DNA of 64,000 nucleotides from Halosimplex carlsbadense 2-9-1 (lineage in GTDB: Archaea; Halobacteriota; Halobacteria; Halobacteriales; Haloarculaceae). How positions within the stretch are numbered: position 1 is the first letter of the stretch; every line of letters starts with the position of its first letter. Of the stretch, positions 55,677 to 64,000 are shown piece by piece. Location of the stretch: the NCBI RefSeq assembly GCF_000337455.1, contig NZ_AOIU01000049.1, positions 1-64,000 on the forward strand. The letters run 5' to 3'. Under the pieces are notes generated by a model. That model did no database searches, was not told the DNA's origin, and was given only the letters and a program-made list of their open reading frames with translations. The position numbers and the translations under genes were made by a program.

Positions 55677-56156
55677 GTCATAGAACAGTTCACGCGCCTA
55701 GTTTTTCATAATCCCTGTTCACTCAATACAGCCGATAGATTCTATTGCCCAGATACTCTTTCCCCGAAGTATGGTATCCTCTGATTCCGACGCCGATGAG
55801 GTTATTGCAGGTCTGGAACAGGACATCGGTGAACACGTGCGGGCCACGGCGAAATCCGGGGAGAATCGCATCGAGGTTACGGGTGAGACCCGTGGAACGG
55901 ATATCTATCCCAATGCCATTCTCGAATACTTCTCCATCTTGGGATGGGCTCCTGACCGAATCCGGTACAATATGAATAACGAACCCGTCGTTGATTTTGT
56001 CCGAGACGATGAGTACGGGCTCTTAATCAGCCGCGGAAGACAGAAGTTCGATTCAATCGAGTTTGAAGAACAATTTCGATGAAACCGCACACCGGTTGAG
56101 CAGGTGATTCACTCCTCAATTCTGACGATCAATCGTCTTGTGAACTGTTCTATGAC
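55677..56156. mobile_element. 480-bp element with 17-base inverted terminal repeats
   Basis: GTCATAGAACAGTTCAC at 55677-55693 is repeated, inverted and without mismatch, at 56140-56156. Between them is one short gene (55771-56082) and no transposase, so this resembles a MITE or transposon derivative moved in trans. A target duplication is not obvious. Related ends occur at 5800, 12795 and 27380. Confidence 0.65.
55771..56082 (+). CDS. hypothetical protein carried by the 480-bp element
   Basis: 103 aa from ATG 55771, acidic, with a possible alpha/beta arrangement (DIYPNAILEYFSILGW; VVDFVRDDEYGLLIS). No family recognised. It is wholly inside the inverted repeats and on the opposite strand to the BREX genes around it. 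A promoter-like TTTTTCATAA lies near the left repeat. It could be a passenger gene or a DNA-binding protein of the element. Confidence 0.55.
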   Translation: MVSSDSDADEVIAGLEQDIGEHVRATAKSGENRIEVTGETRGTDIYPNAILEYFSILGWAPDRIRYNMNNEPVVDFVRDDEYGLLISRGRQKFDSIEFEEQFR

Positions 56157-56184
56157 TTCCTCTGCGACAGCGAGTCAACGTGTT

Positions 56185-56307
56185 CTACTCGATCTGGGTT
56201 TCGTACTCGTTCCACAGGGTGTCGATGTCCGTACCAGTCTCCTCAGCGATGTGCCGGAGCAGCTGTGCCTTGTTCTCGAATCGACGGAGCTGACCCTTTG
56301 CGCCCAT
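56185..56307 (-). CDS. small helical protein
   Basis: 40 aa from ATG 56307 to TAG 56185. MGAKGQLRRFENKAQLLRHI... is a helical sequence with a basic start and an acidic end. It lies 58 bases from the 349-aa gene at 56365, downstream on the same strand, and 29 bases beyond the right repeat of the 480-bp element. A short regulator or antitoxin-type peptide is possible. Tentative but coding-like. Confidence 0.5.
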   Translation of the reverse strand: MGAKGQLRRFENKAQLLRHIAEETGTDIDTLWNEYETQIE

Positions 56308-56364
56308 ACTACCACGGTGGCGTCCTAAGCTAATAAATTCCGAGACATCCCTTATCCAGGAAAT

Positions 56365-57414
56365 TCAGAGGTAGGCGTTGAGTTTCAATAACGCGGAGTC
56401 TGGAAGAAGGCCCGTCTGCTCTTTTGCGAACTCGAAGACTTCGTCGGGGCTGATCTCGAACATATTATCGTACTGTCCGACATCGATCGGTTTCTCGGCG
56501 AAGAAGAATACGTCTCCGTACTCTGCCTTCTCTACGTACTCTTCCTCAGAAACGGACGCGTTTCCGCTTTTCACCTGTACGAACGCACGTTCAACCTCAT
56601 CATCATGAATCCGCCGTAGTTCGCACTCAATGTCTGCTTCAGAACTGCTGGTCGTCGACTTGATGATCGACCAATCTCCCTTACCTGCTTGGAGGTTCAG
56701 AAGGACGATGTCCTCGATCTCAGCGGGATCGAGAATACCAAGGAACTGCGAAGGCGTCACATCAGCCCGCAATTTGTCTGACACAGCCGCGGAAAGCCCC
56801 TCAGTAGCATCGTCAAATTCACTCACCGCGAAGATTTGTTTTGTGATCAGTTTCTGACTATCTTCGATGTGCATCTGACTCAGCGTGTTTCCCTGGCCAG
56901 CGAACCGGCGCTTTACGAAGCCGGGAACCATCGGGTACGGAACGATCTCCCAGTCTGCCTTACGGAAATTCCGAACGTCGTTGCTCTCGAACTCGTCCTG
57001 TTTCTCGGTGCTCAGACCGAGGTCAGTTTCCCAGTCTCCGGATGCTCGACAGAGAGCGAATTCGCTTTCCTCGTTCACCCAAAGAAAATCCCCTTTCTCG
57101 ATGTCTTCGATCATATATCGCAAGGAGGACTTGAGGCTGCCACTGAGTTTAACTCGAGAGGGGGTGTAGTCGTCGCTCTTCCGTTCGCGAAACCTTTGTT
57201 CGATTTCGTTGTGTCGGTCGACTGCAGACTCAATGTCCGGCATCTCATCTACCTCATCAATTTCACCATCTTCGAGCAACACCGTCGGATTATAGCCCCA
57301 TCCAATCCCAACAATGCCTTCGCTCTTACAGAATTCGTACGGATTCACAGCCTCAATTGCCCCGCCAGGCTGTATTTTCAAACGGTATACCGAAAAGTCA
57401 GTCTCGGAACTCAC
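56365..57414 (-). CDS. predicted restriction-type protein with Mrr-like nuclease motif
   Basis: 349 aa from GTG 57414. The N-terminal 170 residues (RLKIQPGGAIEAVN, VGIGWGYNP, KGDFLWVNEES) resemble modified-base or PUA/EVE-like reader domains. The C-terminal part has FVQVKSG after acidic residues (EADIECEL), close to the D-x(n)-QxK site of Mrr-type PD-(D/E)XK nucleases. This suggests a type IV-like restriction enzyme that cuts foreign modified DNA. It sits between brxC and pglX, which fits an accessory defence. Both domain calls are by motif only. Confidence 0.55.
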   Translation of the reverse strand: MSSETDFSVYRLKIQPGGAIEAVNPYEFCKSEGIVGIGWGYNPTVLLEDGEIDEVDEMPDIESAVDRHNEIEQRFRERKSDDYTPSRVKLSGSLKSSLRYMIEDIEKGDFLWVNEESEFALCRASGDWETDLGLSTEKQDEFESNDVRNFRKADWEIVPYPMVPGFVKRRFAGQGNTLSQMHIEDSQKLITKQIFAVSEFDDATEGLSAAVSDKLRADVTPSQFLGILDPAEIEDIVLLNLQAGKGDWSIIKSTTSSSEADIECELRRIHDDEVERAFVQVKSGNASVSEEEYVEKAEYGDVFFFAEKPIDVGQYDNMFEISPDEVFEFAKEQTGLLPDSALLKLNAYL

Positions 57415-57508
57415 GCTGGCCGATTAAGGGGTTCCAATAATAAGTGTGGCTCTCGGCTACAAATTGAGACCACGCTGTGCGATGTACAGTTTCACCGCTC
57501 CGGCCCTC

Positions 57509-58519
57509 TCACTCCTCTAATTCGGTAGTATACGTCGGGTTTCTCTGGAGTGTCGTTAGCGATACGTAGCGGTGGCCCTGAACGAATGCGACCGTCCGAT
57601 TGGAATCGCTTGCTGTCTTGTCGTTCCGAACTGCCTGTTCTAATTCGATGTCTTCTTCCAGGAAAAGGACTTTCTCCGTCTCTTGGTACCGATCGGAACC
57701 GTTCTCCCGCATCAGTTCCACAGCCCTTAGCAGCTCGCTCTCCTGATGCTGGGAGAGGTCTGGATGACCACGGACCGTCTCCTCGTCGAGGGTGACGCTC
57801 TCGATAGAGCCGGTGACTTTCGGGACGGTTGTTTTGATCTCCCCATCCTTGTAGAACGCGAGGTGGGAGACCGGTTTGAAAGAGCGATTCGGCTGGCAGA
57901 AGTAGAGATCATACTTGTGATACTCCGGCCACGCCTTGCGGGCAGCGACGACCAACACTCGATCTTCCTGCCCGCTTACGAGTGATTCGTCGTAGATGAA
58001 TCGGACGAGTTCACGAAGCAGGAAGGCTTCGCGTTCGGTCGGAACGTACATGCTCGCTTCGGCACTCCCAACATCCCGCTCTAGCACCGATTCAATGCTC
58101 CCGACGAGGGTATCAAAACTCGCCCAGACGATCCGTTCGTCGTCGATTGCCTGTACTTCGGGGGGAACCCGGGTATCTGGCGTGAGGATTATCAACCGCT
58201 GAAGATCAGATGGGTCTTCATCCAGTGCCTGCAAGTGATTGTCCAACTGCTCTCTACGGACAGCGTCACGACTGGTCTTCGTCTCGAACCACAACGCCGT
58301 GGAAGCCCGGATCGCAGCATCTGGAACTGAATCCGTCCCTGTAACCTGATTATCGAAGCCAACTAGAGAAAGGTCAGACTCGTCGGTGATTGCTTCCAGG
58401 ATATCTTCGGCTAATCGGCTATTCACGTGCTCGAGAACCGCTAATAGTGTCGAAGTTACTCGGTTCTCGCCCTGAGTGTAGGTGGAGAAGAGAGGATTTG
58501 GCATACCAGCCGCGTACAC
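57509..58519 (-). CDS. candidate PD-(D/E)XK nuclease
   Basis: 336 aa. Residues about 15-110 carry ENRVTSTLLAVLEHV, then PDAAIRASTALWFETKTS, the D-x(n)-ExK core of PD-(D/E)XK nucleases in proteins starting GENRVT-. The rest of the protein is mixed alpha/beta with no named domain. It is cargo between brxC and pglX and is read in the same direction. A DNA-cutting role is inferred from the motif. Confidence 0.6.
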   Translation of the reverse strand: MYAAGMPNPLFSTYTQGENRVTSTLLAVLEHVNSRLAEDILEAITDESDLSLVGFDNQVTGTDSVPDAAIRASTALWFETKTSRDAVRREQLDNHLQALDEDPSDLQRLIILTPDTRVPPEVQAIDDERIVWASFDTLVGSIESVLERDVGSAEASMYVPTEREAFLLRELVRFIYDESLVSGQEDRVLVVAARKAWPEYHKYDLYFCQPNRSFKPVSHLAFYKDGEIKTTVPKVTGSIESVTLDEETVRGHPDLSQHQESELLRAVELMRENGSDRYQETEKVLFLEEDIELEQAVRNDKTASDSNRTVAFVQGHRYVSLTTLQRNPTYTTELEE

Positions 58520-58604
58520 TTGGGTATCACAAAGAAGTTGGTGAGGTCGTCTCCATGCTCACTAGAGCGGATGATTCTTTGTAGCCAGGAGACACAGCGG
58601 TAGT

Positions 58605-59177
58605 ATGTCCAAACCTGATATCGTCGCCCTCGACGATGCTTCCACGTACGCTTATTCCTCCCATATTAGCATCGAGGGAACAGAAATCCGAATCGGAGAT
58701 TTACTCCTTGTATTCGAACACGATGATGAGCAGTCGGTGAACTTCTTCGAGCGTGTCTACGGATTCAATTGGCCTGGTGCTATTACACATCAGATCAATG
58801 GCCCCGTTCCTGCCGACATACACGAGTTCGAGGACCTTGCGGACGATCTTGCAAATGGGAGGATTGCGGTCGCGCCTGAGATCGAACAGGCTAGCTTTTT
58901 CGTCGACGACGACACGGTCCGAACCCTTTCCCTGTACGAATACTCGTATCGAGATGGACAGCAGCCGATTTTGATAGACGAAATCCGAGATCCGCTGAGT
59001 CGGGCACCTTCTGACCAGACTGTCACTCTCTGTACCGATGGCAGCGATGTAATCGGGGAGTTATTCGAAGAGAACCCTCCTTCATCAAAGGGCGAAGCTG
59101 AGGAGATTCGTACATTTCTGCACTCGGGGGGCTACGATTCGTATGATCTCCCTGAGAGCGAGCAGTTCCAGAAATAG
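58605..59177 (+). CDS. hypothetical protein in the BREX cargo segment
   Basis: 190 aa from ATG 58605, acidic, no recognised domain; pattern suggests alternating strands and helices. It is the only plus-strand gene of the 57.5-64 kb BREX stretch and is convergent with brxC (stops about 85 bases apart). Its start is divergent from the 336-aa nuclease candidate (gap 58520-58604), so the two may share a promoter region. Confidence 0.65.
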   Translation: MSKPDIVALDDASTYAYSSHISIEGTEIRIGDLLLVFEHDDEQSVNFFERVYGFNWPGAITHQINGPVPADIHEFEDLADDLANGRIAVAPEIEQASFFVDDDTVRTLSLYEYSYRDGQQPILIDEIRDPLSRAPSDQTVTLCTDGSDVIGELFEENPPSSKGEAEEIRTFLHSGGYDSYDLPESEQFQK

Positions 59178-59262
59178 CCATTCGCCGAATTAAATTCCAG
59201 ACTACCCTCAAAGGGACCAATATCACCAATTACGCAGTGTATGGCCCCTGAAGCGGTAGTCT

Positions 59263-62200
59263 TCACTCAACTTTGTCGATCAGCACGATCTCATCGTCAT
59301 CCAGACCATCTAATTCCTCTTGCATCGTTCGCATCCGTTCCAAGATCGTCTTCGCATCTGAGAGCAGTTCTTCTGACCGTTCTTCGGTTGGCCGCTCGTC
59401 AGCGTCCACGACCGTAGTCACCTCATCGGTGACTTTCGCGTTTGGCAGTTCCTGGCGGAGGTCCTCTGCGACACGCTGCAATTCCGCCCAGACATCGTCG
59501 TCGGCATCCGGTGGTTTCGGATCGTCTGCTTCATCGATGAGTTGTTGTATCCGCTGAAGTGACGGCGGTCGCGATGAATCGAGGACAGTGTCTACTGCTG
59601 CGGTCGTGGGTGAGTCTGGATGGTCCGCACGAAGGGTTTCCCTGGCTGCTTCCAACTGGTTCCACGGACTCGAATCCCCATCGAGGATCTCGCGGATCTT
59701 CTCGTAGGCTTTCGCTTGTTGGCGCGCACTAGAGGCGACGAGTGCTTCTTCCTCGATCTGGTCAGCGGCCCAAGCAGTTTCGAACACTTGTTCGAGGTGG
59801 TCGAACGAAATGCCACTGAACGCATCCGTTGCATCCTCGAATAGCGTTTTGACCGTTGGTTCGTTCTCTCGCACCCACGCGGAGAGGTCCGCACAGATCT
59901 CTGCCGGATCCGACACGTCGATCGTTCTGCCCGTGATTCGCCGGTGCTGTTCAGAGAGAACGTCGATACGATGGCCGGTCGCATCAGCGATCCGGGTTGT
60001 CAGTGTCTCCTTCGTAGGTACAGATCCACCTTCGGCTGTAGTCTGCATTCGCGACGTAATCGTCGCACTGGGGTACAGCGATTCTACTAACTCTAGCGTC
60101 TCGGAAAACTGCGTCCAGAGAGATTTCTCGTCGCCTTCGACCGCAAAGAGCTCGCGCGCATCTGCGAACGTCTCTGCATCCGATTTAACGCCATCCTCGA
60201 CGAGATCCGATGTGGAGATTTCGCCACCACTGTACGCCGGCGATAACGCAGATTCGAGCGATTCCAGAGAGACATTGAACTCCCGAGATACTCCTTTGAA
60301 TGTCCGCTTGACGAGGACGCTCTGCTCATCTACCCAGGTCGCGAGCTCGGTGACCCACTCGTCGGGGTCGTCGCCGTCTGGTTCGTGACCCAGAACAGTC
60401 GAGACGACTGTACGGATCTCCTTCGGATTGATCGTATCAACGCCGAACCTGACCTGCAACGAAGTGAGTCCACTCTTCGTACGCACCTGCCGACCGATTG
60501 CTGCTGGCTCCGTCACGTAGTCGGTGTCCTGTTTCAGAGCGACCTTCTCGTTGGACGTCGCGAGCGTGATGAGGAGCGCTGCGATCGACTCTTGCGGCGT
60601 CCCCCGATAGTCTCCGTTGGAGGTGCGGGTTTGCTGGAGAAGCGTCTCCACGTCTACTGCGCTCTGTGATTCGTACTGGTCGATGAAGTCTCGACACCAG
60701 CCACTGTCTCCGATCCGACGATCTGCCCTGTCTACTCCTAATATGACTGCATCGCTGTCGGCGAGGGGCCACTCGCCGCTACCGCGGAAGAACTTCGCTA
60801 ACCCTTTCGCATCGTCGACTTCGACGAGAGGGCGCGATAGTACCTTCCGAGTAGAGCCGAAGACAGACTGAACCTGGTCCTCGACGACTTCTTCGAGTAC
60901 ACCTGGACGTTCACCGCGATACTCGTGAACAGTGTGGATAGACGCACTTTCGAGGAGGTCGCCCACAGACGACTCTAACCGCCGTTTGTCAGTCCGATGT
61001 TCCCGTTCGAGCTCCTCGTGTGTCTCAGTCTCCGCTTCGAGGACTTCTCCCATCCCGAGGACGTTTCGAATCCTGTCGAGTGTCGTCTCGGGCACGTCGA
61101 TCGCGATGAGAATGTGCTCGCCTCCTGCTCGGCCGTCGTTTACGTCCTTCCACGTTTCAACCTGATCAGTGACCGTGTCAGGGTCATCAGCTAAGACGCG
61201 GATTCGAACGGCATCGAATTCTGTGGTGGGTGCTCGACCGACGGGGTCGAGAATGGAGTACTCGTACCGAAGTGGAACGAGGCGTTCGTCGCCGACATCG
61301 GCCTCGTGAACGCTACTATCGCTCCGGAAGAAGTCGTCGTTTTCGCGGAGTCGCGTTTCTAGCCACGCAGACAACTGATGAGGTGAGATCTGCTCAGCTT
61401 TGGTCTGTGCTCGACTGAGAATACTCTCCTGTTCCTCAGAGACCAGTGTATACACTTCGTCACCTTTGTCGTTGGTCTCGGTGAGCACTTTTCGCTTGTC
61501 CACGAGTGTATTCAGCGCCGATTCGGTGTTGTCCACCGTCTCATCTACTGAAGAGTGGACGTCGTCGAGCATCAACCGGCCCAGATTCTCTGGTGTAGCT
61601 GGGACTGCCGGTGTCTGATTAAGCAGGTACAGTGCTTTCGATACCCGGACCTCCCAGGCGCTCTCATCGCCGTCGAAGGTCGGTATCAACGTATTATCGA
61701 GCATCTCTTGCACCCACAGCGGGACATACGTGGTTTCCTCTACCAGTAGATCGAACAGCTCGTCCCACGTCACGAGTGCCCCCTCCTCGGCCGTCGCCCA
61801 CCCGAATTTCGTGAACAGCGAGCGAACCAACACAAGCAGCGCTCGGCCTTGGATGTAGTCTCGGTCGGTTGCTCGTCCCTGCGTGATCAGTTCCTGCATC
61901 ACCTTTCGAAGTAAGGTGAGGTCGTACTCGCGGAAGGGGTACGACTCGGCGGGGTCGGGATCTGCACTTTCGACTGCCGAATACGTCTCTAAAGAGAGAT
62001 CGGGCATCGATGAGACGAGCGAGGAGACCCGATCACTGCTGGAACCGTCTTTCTGCAGCCACCGTTTCCGGACGATAATCTCCGTGTCAGCGCCTTCGAG
62101 AGGTACCTGCTGATGCGTCCAGTGATCGTCCGCTGGCTCCCCGATGAGACTCTCGCGTGTCGCCGGGAGCGAATACTGCCCGGTCGTGACAACAACCGGA

Positions 62201-63081
62201 TTCGGGCCATGCTGGAGTGCTTCCATCGTCTCCTCGAACTCTCGGTATCGGTGACGACTATCACCGACGAAGAGTGCAACCTCGTCGAGCCCCAATAGTA
62301 ACTCCGTCTGTGGTCCGCTTTCGTTCAACGCGTCGGTGACGGCCTCGACTCGGTCGACCAGCTCTCCGGGGTCGAATGATTCCGGGTCGACCTCCTCCTC
62401 TGCACGCTCAATGGACGCTTTGACGCCGGATTTTCTGTCGAGATCGGTTCCACTCGTCTCCGACAATGACGGTAGCGTCTCGTAGAGCCAGCGTCGCAGC
62501 GACGCTCGTTCTTCGAGGACGTCCTCGAAGGTCTGCCCGTTTTGCTCGGCGGCAATGAGTGCATCCCAGACACCATCGTATTCCATATCGACAGTCCAGG
62601 CCCACTCAAGCAGCCAGTTGGGGTCCGTCGGATATCCGAGTTCACGACCAATCGCCTCGAAGATGAGAAACGGGAGAGGCGGTTCCTTGGAGGCGTCCCG
62701 GTCGAGAAGGTTCAGGAAAACAGGCTTGAGACGGTCGACGTGCGACTCGTCGATCGACCGGGCTAGGTTGTCGAACCCAGGCCACTGTTGGGCTAATTCG
62801 TCTCCAAGGTGCGCGAATTCGGACTCGCTGTCGGCTACGAGGCCGATGAGTTTCAGCAAGTGTGTCTTCCCCGAACCGAAGGTTGCGTGGAGATAGAGGA
62901 AACGTGCAGCCTCCCCCGGATGTGTCTGTATGACTTCTCCGAGTTCCGTAAGAACGCGTTTTGCGCTCTCAGTCTCGTGGAACTCTGCAACGTCGGTTTC
63001 AGCCCGCTCTCTGGCGTTTACTTTCTGGACTTCTTCGAGTTGTCGCGTGGGGTCACTACGGAATAGCTCTTTGATAGTCAT
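59263..63081 (-). CDS. brxC: BrxC-type P-loop ATPase
   Basis: 1272 aa. Walker A ATFGSGKT (66-73) lies near the N-terminus and Walker B LLLGLDEVAL around residue 275. The remaining thousand residues are helical and charged, as in BrxC/PglY (DUF6079-type) proteins. BrxC is a core BREX component and assembles into ATP-driven complexes; its mechanism is not settled. The start codon overlaps the brxB stop by one base (63081), so the two are coupled. Confidence 0.85.
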   Translation of the reverse strand: MTIKELFRSDPTRQLEEVQKVNARERAETDVAEFHETESAKRVLTELGEVIQTHPGEAARFLYLHATFGSGKTHLLKLIGLVADSESEFAHLGDELAQQWPGFDNLARSIDESHVDRLKPVFLNLLDRDASKEPPLPFLIFEAIGRELGYPTDPNWLLEWAWTVDMEYDGVWDALIAAEQNGQTFEDVLEERASLRRWLYETLPSLSETSGTDLDRKSGVKASIERAEEEVDPESFDPGELVDRVEAVTDALNESGPQTELLLGLDEVALFVGDSRHRYREFEETMEALQHGPNPVVVTTGQYSLPATRESLIGEPADDHWTHQQVPLEGADTEIIVRKRWLQKDGSSSDRVSSLVSSMPDLSLETYSAVESADPDPAESYPFREYDLTLLRKVMQELITQGRATDRDYIQGRALLVLVRSLFTKFGWATAEEGALVTWDELFDLLVEETTYVPLWVQEMLDNTLIPTFDGDESAWEVRVSKALYLLNQTPAVPATPENLGRLMLDDVHSSVDETVDNTESALNTLVDKRKVLTETNDKGDEVYTLVSEEQESILSRAQTKAEQISPHQLSAWLETRLRENDDFFRSDSSVHEADVGDERLVPLRYEYSILDPVGRAPTTEFDAVRIRVLADDPDTVTDQVETWKDVNDGRAGGEHILIAIDVPETTLDRIRNVLGMGEVLEAETETHEELEREHRTDKRRLESSVGDLLESASIHTVHEYRGERPGVLEEVVEDQVQSVFGSTRKVLSRPLVEVDDAKGLAKFFRGSGEWPLADSDAVILGVDRADRRIGDSGWCRDFIDQYESQSAVDVETLLQQTRTSNGDYRGTPQESIAALLITLATSNEKVALKQDTDYVTEPAAIGRQVRTKSGLTSLQVRFGVDTINPKEIRTVVSTVLGHEPDGDDPDEWVTELATWVDEQSVLVKRTFKGVSREFNVSLESLESALSPAYSGGEISTSDLVEDGVKSDAETFADARELFAVEGDEKSLWTQFSETLELVESLYPSATITSRMQTTAEGGSVPTKETLTTRIADATGHRIDVLSEQHRRITGRTIDVSDPAEICADLSAWVRENEPTVKTLFEDATDAFSGISFDHLEQVFETAWAADQIEEEALVASSARQQAKAYEKIREILDGDSSPWNQLEAARETLRADHPDSPTTAAVDTVLDSSRPPSLQRIQQLIDEADDPKPPDADDDVWAELQRVAEDLRQELPNAKVTDEVTTVVDADERPTEERSEELLSDAKTILERMRTMQEELDGLDDDEIVLIDKVE

Positions 63082-63668
63082 TATTGGAGATGCACCTCCC
63101 GAATCTGCCCGTCGATCTGATGTGCCGGGTAGTAGTGTCGTGAATCGCCGCCGAAGAAACTCAATTTCCCGCCGACGACGTCGCCGGGGAAGGGAATGCC
63201 GATGGTGGACCTGACGTTGCGACGGTCGAGTTCATCGAGAAGTTCAGATGCACGGGTGAATGGATAGAGGCTGCCGAGATTGAGGAGTAATACGACGTGC
63301 TGTTGACTCTGCAGGCGGTCGTCGCCGATTTCGTTCGCAATCATCTCCTCGACGAGCTCTTCCGCTAGACGATCTTGCAGTGTCTCTTCGATACGCTCGG
63401 CAGTCGTCTCGCTGCCCAGTGCTACCGATAGGTTGTACACCTTGGTCTTCGGGAGAAGCTCGTCGAGCCAGATTGGTTGTACTGAGACCTCGGTTTCGAC
63501 GGCTGGTGCTTCGTCAGCATCTACTGCCCATGCACTGAGCCGCTCTGCAACCCGATGCTCGACCGCTGGCTCGACCGCTGCGATGACGAATGGATTTCTG
63601 ATTCCCGCTTGCCCGTCGGCAAACGTGCACAGTTTCTCTTTGAACGCGAGATACGGCGAGTCTGTCAT
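63081..63668 (-). CDS. brxB: BrxB (DUF1788) BREX accessory protein
   Basis: 195 aa. C-terminal pattern VVLLLNLGSLYPFTRASELL, then IPFPGDV and SFFGGDSRHYYPAHQI, matches the DUF1788 family. BrxB is an essential but poorly understood BREX component. It overlaps the upstream gene as ATGA and brxC by one base, so three genes are translationally linked. Residue-level conservation is only judged by eye. Confidence 0.78.
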   Translation of the reverse strand: MTDSPYLAFKEKLCTFADGQAGIRNPFVIAAVEPAVEHRVAERLSAWAVDADEAPAVETEVSVQPIWLDELLPKTKVYNLSVALGSETTAERIEETLQDRLAEELVEEMIANEIGDDRLQSQQHVVLLLNLGSLYPFTRASELLDELDRRNVRSTIGIPFPGDVVGGKLSFFGGDSRHYYPAHQIDGQIREVHLQ

Positions 63669-64000
63669 CGAATGATCACCCCCGAATCAACCGTCTCGAT
63701 ATCCAGCTCTCGGTTCTCTACGAGCCGTTCGAGACGTTGATTGATAGCCTGCCTGTCGTCCGGAAGGGCCCCGATCCGGTCCACTTCGTCAGGTTCCAGA
63801 TCCCCGACGATTGTCGAGAACCGTTCGAGTCTAGACTCCAGTACAGCGATATCGTCGTCGATAGCCTCTTCACGAGACTCAACGGCTGAGACATCATCAG
63901 CCGCCGAAACGAGCGTGTCTTCGTCGTCAGCGCCGAGTACGGAGACTGTTTCCTCGATGGTATGGTACCACCGACGAAGCTCTCGGAGTGGCGTGATGTA
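63665..64000 (-). CDS. coiled-coil protein upstream of brxB (N-terminus outside window)
   Basis: The last 111 codons of a minus-strand gene are visible; it is open to the right edge. The sequence (YITPLRELRRWYHTIEETVS... to ...DSGVIIR) is a charged, coiled-coil-like helix. Its TGA overlaps the brxB start as ATGA. Position in front of brxB is where brxA is found in several BREX types, but the C-terminus does not clearly match BrxA (DUF1819). Identity unknown. Confidence 0.6.
   Translation of the reverse strand, partial: YITPLRELRRWYHTIEETVSVLGADDEDTLVSAADDVSAVESREEAIDDDIAVLESRLERFSTIVGDLEPDEVDRIGALPDDRQAINQRLERLVENRELDIETVDSGVIIR

Noticed and set aside
1-64000. CRISPR array
   Set aside because: No regularly spaced 25-37 base repeats with unique spacers. 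The only tandem repeats are the nine-base partition-type units at 34.4 kb.
1-64000. tRNA gene as integration site
   Set aside because: Looked for GTTCGAATC-type T-loop sequences near the integrase and island edges; none gave a cloverleaf.

Overview
The window comes from a haloarchaeon. The predicted proteins are strongly acidic and GC-rich, and TATA-like boxes lie about 30 bases before several start codons, which is the leaderless pattern. There is a Tat lipoprotein, an archaeal DacZ-type cyclase and many small CxxC proteins. ParA with a repeat-rich partition site, a tyrosine recombinase, element-type hypothetical genes and transposon relics suggest a megaplasmid or an integrated mobile island rather than core chromosome. 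No rRNA, tRNA or CRISPR array was seen.

Layout. (1) 0-5.8 kb: the C-terminal part of a large vWA-domain protein, a SWIM zinc-finger gene, a TnpB element that has split a small gene, and a Tat lipoprotein. (2) 5.8-27.4 kb: a potassium/osmotic homeostasis block with an RCK-gated K+ channel, two amino-acid/cation permeases fused to UspA domains, a diadenylate cyclase (c-di-AMP), several Usp proteins, TrkA-TrkH, and a CPA2 antiporter flanked by two KhtT-like regulators. Flippase-like and CPBP membrane proteins, a MOT1-type molybdate transporter and an LMW-phosphatase-type arsenate reductase follow. Relics of the same terminal repeat lie at both edges of this block in opposite orientation (5800 and 27380). 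(3) 27.5-32.4 kb: element-type hypotheticals, including a second SWIM protein whose promoter shares a CCTACGCTA inverted repeat with the first SWIM gene. (4) 33-36 kb: ParA with a small partner, iteron-like partition repeats and a tyrosine recombinase.

(5) 36.1-64 kb: a BREX-like phage-defence island, almost all on the minus strand. From the right edge it runs: an unidentified coiled-coil gene, brxB, brxC, a cargo segment, pglX, pglZ and an SNF2-type helicase (brxHII-like). The cargo holds two candidate PD-(D/E)XK proteins, a VapBC-like toxin-antitoxin pair and a 480-bp terminal-repeat element. Downstream sits a second operon: an RNase H-like exonuclease and a DUF1998-type DEAH helicase resembling the MrfB/MrfA repair pair, a small unknown protein, and a 1533-residue Fe-S nuclease/SF1 helicase. 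The combination of a BREX core with an MrfAB-Dna2-like nuclease/helicase module is the most interesting feature of the window. Assignment to the haloarchaeal BREX type 5 group is an inference from gene content; brxA and brxL were not seen and could lie beyond the right edge.
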